Positions 6,564-15,044 are shown, counted from the stretch's first letter. The stretch is 17,615 nt of DNA from an uncultured Caulobacteraceae bacterium (GCA_937910255.1 CALEOQ010000484.1:1-17615); one strand, 5' to 3'. The notes: generated by a model from the letters alone, not told the origin. Program-made: numbers and translations.

Positions 6564-6629
6564 TGTGCGCCGACCGCGGGGGCTAGCCTCATCGCAATTC
6601 GCAATAGTTCCGAATGGAGCAAGACCAAC

Positions 6630-6917
6630 ATGGCGTTTCGTCCTTTGGGAGACCGCGTCCTCGTCCGGCGTGTCGAGGAAGAACAAAAGACCAAGGGCGG
6701 GATCATCATCCCCGACACGGTGAAAGAGAAGCCGCAGGAAGGCGAGATCATCGCCGTGGGCCCCGGCGCCCGTGATGAAAGCGGCAAGGTTCAGCCCCTG
6801 GACGTCAAGACCGGCGATCGCATCCTGTTCGGCAAGTGGTCCGGCACCGAGATCAAGCTCGAAGGTGAAGACCTGCTGATCATGAAGGAAAGCGACGTCC
6901 TGGGCGTCCTCGACTAA
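6630..6917 (+). CDS. groES: Co-chaperonin GroES
   Basis: This 95-residue protein is of normal GroES length and forms the heptameric lid of the GroEL folding chamber. It begins with FRPLGDRVLVRRVEEE, has the mobile loop with GGIIIPDT (residues 23-30) that docks onto GroEL, and ends with GEDLLIMKESDVLGVLD. The ATG at 6630 has GGAG 11 nt upstream. It is the first gene of the groESL operon, under the CIRCE element, followed by groEL after a 116 bp gap. Confidence 0.98.
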   Translation: MAFRPLGDRVLVRRVEEEQKTKGGIIIPDTVKEKPQEGEIIAVGPGARDESGKVQPLDVKTGDRILFGKWSGTEIKLEGEDLLIMKESDVLGVLD

Positions 6918-6941
6918 GAGCCCGGCCCCTCGCCGACCTGG

Positions 6942-6957
6942 CCCGCCGTGAGGCGGG
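6942..6957 (+). promoter_or_regulatory. Hairpin in the groES-groEL intercistronic region
   Basis: CCCGCC, loop GTGA and GGCGGG form a perfect 6 bp stem with a GNRA tetraloop, 24 bp past the groES stop. There is no T-tract, so it is not a terminator. In Agrobacterium the groESL mRNA is known to be cleaved between the two genes, giving a more stable groEL message. A stem here could mark or protect such a cut, but that is inference. Confidence 0.45.
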
Positions 6958-7033
6958 TTGAAGACATACGGCCAAGGCGCGCGATCCGGGATGATCCCGA
7001 CGCTGCCCTTCGCCTCCAAGGAAAGAAGAAGAA

Positions 7034-8680
<1,647 letters not shown>

Positions 8681-8712
8681 GTCCAAGCGAACCCAAGCTT
8701 TCTCAAGACGAG

Positions 8713-8743
8713 AAGGGCGGAGCCTCACGGCTCCGCCCTTTTT
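8713..8743 (+). terminator. Intrinsic terminator of groESL
   Basis: AAGGGCGGAGCC (8713-8724), loop TCAC and GGCTCCGCCCTT (8729-8740) form a perfect 12 bp stem, running into TTTTT within and after the right arm. It lies 33 bp past the groEL stop. Confidence 0.93.
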
Positions 8744-8778
8744 CTTTGGGCGCAGGCCCAGACCGATGGGCGATCGCC

Positions 8779-9135
8779 TCAGCGGCCCTTGTCGTCGCGG
8801 ATGATCATGTGGCCGACCCAGCTGGTCAGGCCGGTGACCACGGCGGCCACCAGGCCCGGCCACAGGCCATCGACAATGAAGCCGTCCAGCAGCACGGCCA
8901 CCAGGCCGATCATCGCCGCATTCAGGATCAGCAGGAACAGGCCCAGGGTGATCAGGGTCAGCGGCAGGGTCAGGATGAACAGGATCGGCCGCAGGACGGC
9001 GTTGACCAGCCCCAGCAGGATGGCCGCCAGGATCAGGCTGGTCGTATCGGTGAAGGCCAGGCCGGCCACCAGCATCGAGGACAGCCACAGGCCGATGGCG
9101 GCGAAGACGGCGCGGACGATGAACTTGGCCAGCAT
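8779..9135 (-). CDS. Phage holin family 4 / YvlD-like membrane protein
   Basis: A 118-residue very hydrophobic protein with about four membrane helices (roughly residues 3-24, 32-55, 57-82, 88-108). LAAILLGLVNAVLRPIL and LTLPLTLITLGLFLLILNAAM match the core of the PF04020 family (called mycobacteriophage D29 holin-like or YvlD). Such proteins are widespread in chromosomes without prophage, and no lysis gene is nearby, so a holin role is unlikely; their function is unclear. The ATG at 9135 has GGGAG 8 nt upstream. It converges on groEL and is divergent from the EF-hand gene. Confidence 0.85.
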   Translation of the reverse strand: MLAKFIVRAVFAAIGLWLSSMLVAGLAFTDTTSLILAAILLGLVNAVLRPILFILTLPLTLITLGLFLLILNAAMIGLVAVLLDGFIVDGLWPGLVAAVVTGLTSWVGHMIIRDDKGR

Positions 9136-9280
9136 TTAGATCTCCCTGCCGCCGGCCGCCTCGCGCCGCCGGATCTGCGGGCATATTCGCGCAAGGGGCC
9201 GGCCTCGTCACCCTCGCGGCCCAATTTCGCCGCATCCGCAGCCGACAGCGTGGCCTTGGGCGGGCGAGACGAGGATTCCC

Positions 9281-9937
9281 ATGAAACGACTGATCGTGCT
9301 GGCCCTGTGCGGCCTCTGGGCGAGCGCCGCGGCGGCCCAGGCGCCGGCGGCTGACCCTGGCCCCGAGCCGGACCGGCGCAGTCCAGGCCCGCAGGCGCGT
9401 CTGTTCATCAGTCCGTCGGGCGAGCCCTTCCGTGACGGCGAGGGACTGGCGGCCTGGTTCGCCGGCGCCGATCGCGATGGCGACACCCTGCTGACCCGGC
9501 CGGAGTTCGAGGCCGACGCCGAGCGCTTCTTCGCCGTGCTGGACGCCGATGGCGACGGGGTGGTCGATGGCTTCGAGAACCAGGCCTATGAGCGCCAGAT
9601 CGCCCCGGAGATCACCCGCCTGGGCGAAGCCCGCCCACCCGGCCCCGGACCTGGTGGGCGTCCCGAGCGCGACGGCGAGCGCCCCCGCCGGCCGATGCTG
9701 GGGTTTGGTCAGGGCAAGCCCGAGCCCGGCGCTCAGCGCCAGGGGGCAGGCCGCTATGGCCTGCTGAACGAGCCGCAGCCGGTGCGCGGCGCCGATGGGG
9801 ACCTGTCGGGGCGGGTCAGCAAGATCGAATGGCGGACTGCGGCGGCTCGCCGGTTCAACCTGCTGGACCTGGATGGGGACGGGGTCCTGACGCTCGACAC
9901 CCTGCCGCCCCTGCCCGGCGCCCGTCCGCCTCGCTGA
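9281..9937 (+). CDS. Secreted EF-hand calcium-binding protein
   Basis: A 218-residue exported protein. It starts with a signal peptide (MKRLIVLALCGLWASAAAAQA, cleavage near residue 20), then a Pro-rich linker and EF-hand loops. Loop 1 is D64-x-D66-x-D68 to E75. Loop 2 is D88-x-D90-x-D92 to E99. Loop 3 is D172-x-D174-x-S176 to E183. Loop 4 is D196-x-D198-x-D200 but has Thr207 at position 12 instead of Glu, so it should bind calcium weakly. A Pro/Gly/Arg-rich stretch at 116-150 separates the two pairs. It is probably periplasmic; no specific partner is visible. The ATG at 9281 has GAGGA 6 nt upstream. Confidence 0.88.
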   Translation: MKRLIVLALCGLWASAAAAQAPAADPGPEPDRRSPGPQARLFISPSGEPFRDGEGLAAWFAGADRDGDTLLTRPEFEADAERFFAVLDADGDGVVDGFENQAYERQIAPEITRLGEARPPGPGPGGRPERDGERPRRPMLGFGQGKPEPGAQRQGAGRYGLLNEPQPVRGADGDLSGRVSKIEWRTAAARRFNLLDLDGDGVLTLDTLPPLPGARPPR

Positions 9938-9940
9938 GGG

Positions 9941-9959
9941 GCGCCTGCGCCTCAGGCGC
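9941..9959. terminator. Hairpin between convergent genes
   Basis: GCGCCTG (9941-9947), loop CGCCT and CAGGCGC (9953-9959) form a perfect 7 bp stem between the EF-hand gene and the phosphodiesterase gene, overlapping the stop codon of the latter. There is no T-tract on either side, so any termination would be weak or factor-assisted. Confidence 0.4.
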
Positions 9960-10788
9960 GGGCCAAGTCCACCTGGGGGATGGTCTCCGAGAGCCGGCCG
10001 CCGACCCGGATTGGCTCGACCCGGACGGCCAGACCGGTGGCGTCGTCTGTTTCGACGAAGACGCCACACACCGTGGCCGGGCCTTCGGCGGGCTTGTAGC
10101 GGCCGCCGGAGATGCGGGTGGTGAAGCGGCGAAGGGGCTCTTCCTTCTGGTTGCCGATCACGCTGTCATAGTCGGCGCAGGCGCCGGCGTCGGTCTGATA
10201 GGCGGTGCCGCCGGGCAGGATCTGGCAGTCGGCCGTCGGCACATGAGTGTGGGTGCCCACCACCAGGCTCGCCCGGCCGTCGCAAAAGTGACCCATGGCC
10301 ATCTTCTCGCTGGTGGCCTCGGCGTGCATGTCCACCAGGACGGCGTCCGACACCATGCCGAGCGGCGCCTTTTCCAGCTCTCGGTCGACGGCGGCGAAGG
10401 GGTCGTCCAGGGAGTCCATATGCACCCGGCCCAGCAGGTTGATCACCAGGATGCGGCGGCCCGACTGGGTCTCGAACAGATTGGCCCCGCGCCCCGGCGC
10501 ATCGGCCAGGACCGAATAGTTCAGCGGCCGGATCAGCCGAGGCTCGCGGACAATATAGGTCAGCGCCTCCTTCTGGTCCCAGGAGTGGTTGCCGAGCGTC
10601 AGGCAGTCGGCGCCGGCGTCGAACAGCTCGCGGGCCGTATTCTCGGTGATCCCGAAGCCGGCGGCGGCGTTCTCGGCGTTGATGACCACGAACTCGAGGC
10701 CGAGCTGGCGACGCAACATGGGCAGGTGGTCGGCGAGACCCTCGCGGCCGGACCGGCCGACGACATCTCCGAAAAAGGCGAAACGCAT
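9952..10788 (-). CDS. YmdB-family metallophosphoesterase (TIGR00282)
   Basis: A 278-residue binuclear metal phosphoesterase. The residues that bind the two metals in Bacillus YmdB are all present: D8 in FGDVVG, E39 and N40 in NAENAA, N67 and H68 in TLGNHSWD, H155 in VDMHAEATSEK, and H180 and H182 in VVGTHTHVPT. Family members hydrolyse 2',3'-cyclic nucleotides and act as global regulators in Bacillus; the role in alphaproteobacteria is unknown. The ATG at 10788 has AGGA about 9 nt upstream. It starts 9 bp after the 5-FCL stop, so the two genes are surely cotranscribed, an arrangement common in this group. Confidence 0.93.
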   Translation of the reverse strand: MRFAFFGDVVGRSGREGLADHLPMLRRQLGLEFVVINAENAAAGFGITENTARELFDAGADCLTLGNHSWDQKEALTYIVREPRLIRPLNYSVLADAPGRGANLFETQSGRRILVINLLGRVHMDSLDDPFAAVDRELEKAPLGMVSDAVLVDMHAEATSEKMAMGHFCDGRASLVVGTHTHVPTADCQILPGGTAYQTDAGACADYDSVIGNQKEEPLRRFTTRISGGRYKPAEGPATVCGVFVETDDATGLAVRVEPIRVGGRLSETIPQVDLARA

Positions 10789-10797
10789 CTAGCTATC

Positions 10798-11367
10798 CTA
10801 GCGGACTTCGATCAGCCCGGCTTCCGTCAATATGGCGTCCAGCCGCTGATCGTGCGGCTCGAGCGGCAGGTCCTCGACCTCCTGGCCGGCATAGGCGTAA
10901 CCCAGCAGGAAGGGGCGGTGGTCTGCGCCCAACGCCGCGATCGCCCGGTCATAGACGCCCGCCCCCTGCCCCAACCGCCCGCCCCGGCGATCAAAGGCCA
11001 GCAGGGGCACGATCAGGGCCGTGGGCGACACCTGGGGCTGGTCGGCGAGCGGGGCGGGAATTCCGAAGGCGTCCGGCGCCAGGGCCGCGGCCGGAGCCCA
11101 GGCGCGAAAGATCAGCGGCGCCTCCCGGCTCACAGCCGCCGGCAGGGCGAGACTGACCCCGGCCTTGGCCAGGGCCGCCATCAGCGGGTTGGGATCAAGC
11201 TCGGCGCCCTGGGCGATATAGCCCGCTACAGGTCCAGCCCCCAGGCGCGCCAGCGGCGCGTGGACAGCGGCACGGACGGCGGCTTGGCTGTCCGCAGCGG
11301 CTAGAGCCAGACGCAGGCTGCGCATCTGCCGGCGCAAAACGGACTTCTGGTGGGAAACAGGGTTCAC
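10798..11367 (-). CDS. 5-formyltetrahydrofolate cyclo-ligase
   Basis: A 189-residue enzyme that converts 5-formyltetrahydrofolate to 5,10-methenyltetrahydrofolate using ATP (MTHFS/YgfA family). Signatures are the N-terminal basic helix QKSVLRRQMRSLRLAL, the glycine-rich RLGQGAGVYDR (131-141; usually GxGGGYYDR, here with Val for the first Tyr), LLGYAYAGQEV and the final HDQRLDAILTEAGL. The only start that keeps the conserved N-terminal Lys is GTG at 11367; there is no ATG until codon 15 and no good ribosome site. It may be translated from a leader shared with an upstream RNA. A decayed partial copy lies about 1.9 kb upstream. Confidence 0.9.
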   Translation of the reverse strand: MNPVSHQKSVLRRQMRSLRLALAAADSQAAVRAAVHAPLARLGAGPVAGYIAQGAELDPNPLMAALAKAGVSLALPAAVSREAPLIFRAWAPAAALAPDAFGIPAPLADQPQVSPTALIVPLLAFDRRGGRLGQGAGVYDRAIAALGADHRPFLLGYAYAGQEVEDLPLEPHDQRLDAILTEAGLIEVR

Positions 11368-11460
11368 CGGCAGGCTCTTAGCCGAACCTGAGGCTCCAAG
11401 GGAAATTGTCGTAGGCCGCTAAGCTCGGTGAGTGCGAAGCTTGGGCCTGGCCCAACCCGA

Positions 11461-13074
11461 CTAAAGCCTAGCGGCCTTGCCCTCGAGGTCGTCGAGCCAG
11501 AAGTGACGCGCGTCGGCCGCGCCCTGGAGGATCGTCAGGGCGGCGGCGGCGGCGCCCTTGGGCTGCTGATCGGCCTTGTCAGCGGCCTTGGCGGCGGCCT
11601 CACGGTCTTCGCGCATCTTGTCGTTGATCGCCGTCAGGGTGTCCAATGCCCGCTCGGCCGCTGTCCTGGAGTCGGAATTCGCCGATGCGGTCTGATTGGC
11701 CATTCCCTGCTCGGCTATCTCGGCGAGATAGGTCCTGAACGCATCCACATCGGTATAGCCGTAGTCAAAGGCCACGGCGCGTTGGTCGTCGGCGGACAAC
11801 CGGTCCAGGTAGCCGGACTGGTATCGGGCGAACGCCGACATGTCGAAGTCCTCGCCGGCGCCGCTTGCGGTGCGCATCGCCGCAGCCGCCATCGCGCTTG
11901 AATAGGCGCTCTGGGCGGCGGCGACCTGCTTGGAGAAGCCACTGTCGAGGGAGAGCCAGTACAGGACGCCCGTCCCCCTGCTGTCGGCGAGGGCGGCGAA
12001 CTTGGCGTCGCTCGAGGCGGTCGGGTCATTCATGGTCTGGAGCGCATCAACCATCCGTTGGGCCGTCGCACCGGCGGCGCTGCGGGCCTGGGTGGGCTGA
12101 GCCACGAACGCCGGCGGCGCTTCAATCGGTGGGGAGTCGCTGGACGGGGCTGGCCCGTACTCGGCGAAATAGGCCTCCGCCCTCTGCGTCCAACTGGCCG
12201 TGCCGCGATAGTCGCGCAGAGAAAGCAGATCCACCGTCTGCTGGTCGCCGGCGGCCTGAGCAAGCCGGATCTGCGTATCGAGCCGGCCAGTGGAACTGTC
12301 CTTCAGGACGCCGGTATACTCGGTGGCGGCGGCGTAGCGCGGATCGTTCATCGCCACGTTGAGGGCGCGCATCACATCGACATTTGCCTGGAGGTTGGCG
12401 CGATGCTCTTCGGGGGTGGTGATGATCGCCCCCTGGTCCCAGGCGAAGGAGAAGACCGCCCGTCGCTCCTCGCTATATGCAGCGGCGACGCCGACATAGA
12501 TTTTCTGGTCCTCGGCGGACAGGCCGTCAAAGGCGGCCAGCTTCTGCTCATAGACCTTGGCGCCGTCGGCGAACCAGGTGGGCGACTGGCTGCTCCCGGA
12601 GCCCGCCCCTACGGCCTGCATATAGGCGCTCACCTGAGCCGCGCGCTGAGAGAAGGCCGAATTGGCCAGATCGACGGCGTATTGCAGGTTCGGGTCAGCC
12701 TGGCCCTGGCTGGCGGGGCCGTTCAGCAGGGTGTTCTCGACGAATCTGTAGGCGGCAAGCTGGTCATCAACCGAGGCGGCGCCCGAGGTGTCATTCAGAG
12801 CGGCGATAGCCTGGTTGAACTGGTCGCGCTGCGCCTGGGCCGGATCGACGGCCTGGCTCGCCTGGGGGATGGTCACATCGGCGTTGGCGTCCGTTGACCC
12901 AGCGGCCAACGCGACCTTCGCCGCATCGCTAAGGCTGACAATCACGGCGCTCCCGAAGGCTTGGGAACTGGTCGATCCAGTAGCGTCTTGAGGGGATGCG
13001 CCGGCGACGGACGCCGCTCCAGTGACCGGGGCTCGGGGCGTTGTGACAGGCGTTGTGGTCACCGAGATTTGCAT
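11461..13074 (-). CDS. Hypothetical protein, 537 residues, unrecognised
   Basis: I do not recognise this protein. It starts at ATG 13074 with GGAG 7 nt upstream, which is better than the frame's first possible start 15 codons earlier. Residues 1-45 are Thr/Ser/Ala/Pro-rich with no signal peptide, and VIVSLSDAAKVALAAG follows, a V-x-LS-x-x-A short motif seen at the head of many alphaproteobacterial cytoplasmic or flagellum-exported proteins. The rest is predicted mostly helical and Ala-rich with two similar segments: FDGLSAEDQKIYVGVAAAYS and LDRLSADDQRAVAFDYGYTD. A Lys/Ala-rich helix precedes the end. No catalytic motif or membrane span is visible. It lies in the segment inserted between zapA and 5-FCL. 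Confidence 0.75.
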   Translation of the reverse strand: MQISVTTTPVTTPRAPVTGAASVAGASPQDATGSTSSQAFGSAVIVSLSDAAKVALAAGSTDANADVTIPQASQAVDPAQAQRDQFNQAIAALNDTSGAASVDDQLAAYRFVENTLLNGPASQGQADPNLQYAVDLANSAFSQRAAQVSAYMQAVGAGSGSSQSPTWFADGAKVYEQKLAAFDGLSAEDQKIYVGVAAAYSEERRAVFSFAWDQGAIITTPEEHRANLQANVDVMRALNVAMNDPRYAAATEYTGVLKDSSTGRLDTQIRLAQAAGDQQTVDLLSLRDYRGTASWTQRAEAYFAEYGPAPSSDSPPIEAPPAFVAQPTQARSAAGATAQRMVDALQTMNDPTASSDAKFAALADSRGTGVLYWLSLDSGFSKQVAAAQSAYSSAMAAAAMRTASGAGEDFDMSAFARYQSGYLDRLSADDQRAVAFDYGYTDVDAFRTYLAEIAEQGMANQTASANSDSRTAAERALDTLTAINDKMREDREAAAKAADKADQQPKGAAAAALTILQGAADARHFWLDDLEGKAARL

Positions 13075-13214
13075 CGTCTCGCTCCGAGCAGGCCAGCAGT
13101 AGCACAGCGACGCCTTCACACGTCTGGGTTAAGAGCCGCTTATCACGGCGACCCCGCCGCACCGGCCGCGACGAGTGGCCGGGCACACTGCATCAGATCA
13201 CGCGATGGGTGGCG

Positions 13215-13375
13215 CTCAAGCCGGCAGGTCGCACCTAGGTCTGGTCGGCGAGCGGCGCGGGCATTCCAAAGGCGCCCGGCGACAGGGCCGCGCCGGGGGT
13301 CCAGGCGCGGAAGATCAGCGGCGCATCCCAGGTTAGAGCGGTCGGCAGGGCAAGGCCGACCCCGGCCTCGGCCAG
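13215..13375 (-). pseudogene. Decayed 5-FCL fragment
   Basis: The frame reads VEVLAEAGVGLALPTALTWD, then APLIFRAWTPGAALSPGAFG and MPAPLADQT-stop, closely matching residues about 63-111 of the intact enzyme downstream (LAKAGVSLALP, EAPLIFRAWAPAAALAPDAF, GIPAPLADQP). The stop is a point change: the intact gene has GACCAGCCCCAGGTG where this copy has GACCAGACCTAGGTG, so a Gln codon became TAG. Similarity continues a few codons past the stop and then fades. The N-terminal 60 and C-terminal 70 residues are absent. It cannot make active enzyme. It is either a remnant of a tandem duplication or a piece of a foreign 5-FCL gene. Confidence 0.85.
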
Positions 13376-13416
13376 GACTTCCACATCACGCGTGACGACG
13401 CTACGCAACGCCGCGT

Positions 13417-13791
13417 TTAGCGAGACATGAAGCACTCGACGGCCTCGTCGCGAATATGCGACACGCCAAACCCAGAAGCGGACTTAAAGACTAGCGCGAA
13501 GTCGCCGTCAGGATCTGGATCGTAGGCCAGCAGAATGTCATCGTCCTCGGCGACGATGACGACCTGACGTGGCAAAGGTTTGGGCACGCTTCCCGGAAAG
13601 CGCTCGTCAGCCTCGATCACGACGAAATACGGCTCGATCAAAGCCACGCGCATCTCATCTAACTGTTGAGAGAACCACTCAGGGGGCAGTGGCTCTCCCA
13701 GCTGCTCAGGATGAGGGTCTGGCACGACGAACGTCTCGATTGCCGCCAGTACCCGCCGGCTGATATCGGCCATCGCAGCTTGCTCTTCCAT
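13417..13791 (-). CDS. Small acidic hypothetical protein, 124 residues
   Basis: I do not recognise this protein. It starts at ATG 13791 with GAGGAA about 11 nt upstream; an internal ATG at 13773 is an alternative. The sequence is acidic (EDDD, DPDPDGD) and ends with FALVFKSASGFGVSHIRDEAVECFMSR. Alternating hydrophobic strands (ALIEPYFVVIEA, RQVVIVAEDDDILLAYD) suggest a compact alpha/beta domain, with no signal peptide or membrane span. Its size and acidity would fit an immunity-type or SMI1-like protein, but no toxin gene is adjacent, so this is only a guess. GC over 13441-13680 is 57% by count, clearly below the neighbours, suggesting later acquisition. Confidence 0.65.
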   Translation of the reverse strand: MEEQAAMADISRRVLAAIETFVVPDPHPEQLGEPLPPEWFSQQLDEMRVALIEPYFVVIEADERFPGSVPKPLPRQVVIVAEDDDILLAYDPDPDGDFALVFKSASGFGVSHIRDEAVECFMSR

Positions 13792-14180
13792 GATTGGAAC
13801 TGTTCCTCAGTATCTCGGCGAGGACAATGTCCGATCCATCCGCGTCAGCCACCTTCAGGGCCGGCTGTCGAACCCTGGCTGCGGACACGACCACTAACGC
13901 GTGCACGGCAGAGGCCGGGAGCCGGGGAGCCGATCAAGGAGCGAAGGTGGCGGCGCCGTGAGGACCGTGAAGGACGATTTTAATCCCCTCGGACCTGGAT
14001 AACCAGGTGGGCGCCATGTGTCCGGGGCCACGGCGCCGGACAGGGACAGCTCCCTTCGAGACAATTAAGGTCGGAGGAATTAGGTTGCCTTCGACGTGAG
14101 CCACAGCTGACCCGCCGATCCCGAATTTAGGGAGCCTGGGTCCCCACCACAAGCGCCATCACAGCGTCGGCCTCTGGGCC
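13792..14180. other. Gene-less stretch next to zapA, structured
   Basis: These 389 bp hold no convincing gene. They contain several inverted repeats, described in the structured RNA entry (14006-14148), including a perfect ACCTGG-ATAA-CCAGGT hairpin at 13993-14008 and a GTCCGG/CCGGAC pair near 14023-14042. Positions 13792-13960 show nothing I can name. In related genomes this is the position where the 6S RNA gene is expected. Confidence 0.55.
14006..14148 (-). ncRNA. Structured RNA candidate at the 6S (ssrS) locus
   Basis: On the minus strand, immediately after zapA, long-range pairing is visible. GGTGGG (14143-14148) pairs with CCCACC (14006-14011). Inside it, GGGAC-CAG-CTCCCT (14129-14144, with small bulges) pairs with AGGGAGCTGTCCC (14042-14055). 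The enclosed length of about 143 nt is near that of alphaproteobacterial 6S RNA, and zapA-ssrS-5-FCL is the standard order in proteobacteria. However, I cannot confirm the central bubble or conserved 6S bases, and the GC content makes chance pairing easy. An alternative partner for the left arm lies at the 5-FCL start. Confidence 0.28.
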
Positions 14181-14507
14181 CTAGTCGGCGGCCAGCTTTT
14201 CGATGCGCTTGGCCGCCCCGTCCAGGGCTGCGACGGCCTTGGATTCGATGCGGGCCTGGTCTGATTGCAGCCGCGCCAGCTCGGCCTGGATGCTCGACAT
14301 GCGGCTTCGCGAATCCCAGAGCTCGTCGGCCAGCAGCAGGGCGCCCATCAGGAACAGGCGCGTATCGGTCAGCTGACCCATGTCCTGGGACACCGCCCGG
14401 ACCTGGCGGTCGAACAGGCGGGCCAGTTCAACCAGATGGCCTTCCTGACCGTCCTCGCAGCCCACCTGATAAGGGCGGCCGTTCACCTCGATGGTCACCT
14501 GGGCCAT
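14181..14507 (-). CDS. zapA: Cell division protein ZapA
   Basis: A 108-residue ZapA, the small dimeric protein that bundles FtsZ filaments at the division site. It has the N-terminal strand MAQVTIEVNGRPYQVGCEDGQEGHL, then LARLFDRQVRAVSQDMGQLTDTRLFLMGALLLADEL, the conserved globular head, and a C-terminal coiled coil (about residues 65-106) that mediates tetramer formation. The ATG at 14507 uses GGAGG located inside the end of the upstream gene, 9 nt away. It is 3 bp downstream of the coiled-coil gene, so the two are translationally close and cotranscribed. Confidence 0.95.
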   Translation of the reverse strand: MAQVTIEVNGRPYQVGCEDGQEGHLVELARLFDRQVRAVSQDMGQLTDTRLFLMGALLLADELWDSRSRMSSIQAELARLQSDQARIESKAVAALDGAAKRIEKLAAD

Positions 14508-14510
14508 GGG

Positions 14511-14897
14511 TCAGTCCTCCCTCGATTCCGACCAGGGCGGTGAAGCGCGCTGGTCCTCGTCCGCCATCTCATCCCCCGGGGGAAGGGCCGTCTCGGCCTG
14601 CGGTTCCGAAGTCCCGTCGTCGGGGGTCTCGCCGTCCAGGGCCTCGCGGATCTCGACGATGGCGCGGCCGAGCGCAGCCGAGGCCTCGGCGCCGGCGCTC
14701 TCCAGCTCGTGCTGGCGGGCGCGGGCCTGATCGAGGTCGGCGGCCAGCCGGGCGCGATCTTCGTCGAACAGGCCGCCGGTGTCGGCGGCGTCGCGGCGGC
14801 TACGCTCGCCCAGGCGCTGTTCCAGCAGGGCGATGGCGCGCTCCAGCCGCTTGGCGGCCTGGTCGATGGCGCTCTCGCTTGCAGGATCACGGAACAT
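14511..14897 (-). CDS. DUF4164-like coiled-coil protein
   Basis: A 128-residue protein with an N-terminal long helix rich in Leu, Arg and Glu heptads (about residues 9-90: AAKRLERAIALLEQRLGERS, then LAADLDQARARQHELESA) and a disordered acidic tail ending WSESRED. The size, coiled coil and place just before zapA match the DUF4164 family found in many alphaproteobacteria; the function is unknown, and a role with ZapA is inferred from the operon only. The ATG at 14897 has GGAG 8 nt upstream. It is divergent from transketolase. Confidence 0.82.
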   Translation of the reverse strand: MFRDPASESAIDQAAKRLERAIALLEQRLGERSRRDAADTGGLFDEDRARLAADLDQARARQHELESAGAEASAALGRAIVEIREALDGETPDDGTSEPQAETALPPGDEMADEDQRASPPWSESRED

Positions 14898-14920
14898 TCA
14901 GGACTCCAGAGGTGTGACCG

Positions 14921-14934
14921 TTAATCTATAGACT
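14921..14934 (-). promoter_or_regulatory. Possible -10 region of the zapA operon
   Basis: On the minus strand TATAGATTAA lies about 27-36 bp upstream of the coiled-coil gene's ATG, the only AT-rich block in a GC-rich divergent spacer. No good -35 is visible at 17 bp, so the call is tentative. Confidence 0.35.
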
Positions 14935-15044
14935 GCGCCGGGCGCGGCCCGAAAGCGGCGCATTTCTTGACCGCCGCCCCGGTGCATGCGACCCCGCCAG
15001 CCTCTGCCCCCGCCCGATGACCTTTAAGACTTCCCGGAACGCCC

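Larger units (their letters stand above)
6280..6629. other. Intergenic region before groES
   Basis: This 350 bp gap contains a possible 29-codon minus-strand gene (6303-6392), a 7 bp inverted repeat just upstream of it (GATAGGC 6401-6407, GCCTATC 6419-6425), and the groES promoter and CIRCE (6498-6563). I see nothing I can name between about 6426 and 6497. Confidence 0.6.

Noticed and set aside
8779..9135. Phage lysis holin
   Set aside because: The family name is historical; no endolysin, phage structural gene or integrase is present nearby.
13934..14152. 72-residue minus-strand frame in the gap beside zapA
   Set aside because: No ribosome site, no family resemblance, and it lies across the inverted repeats of the structured region.
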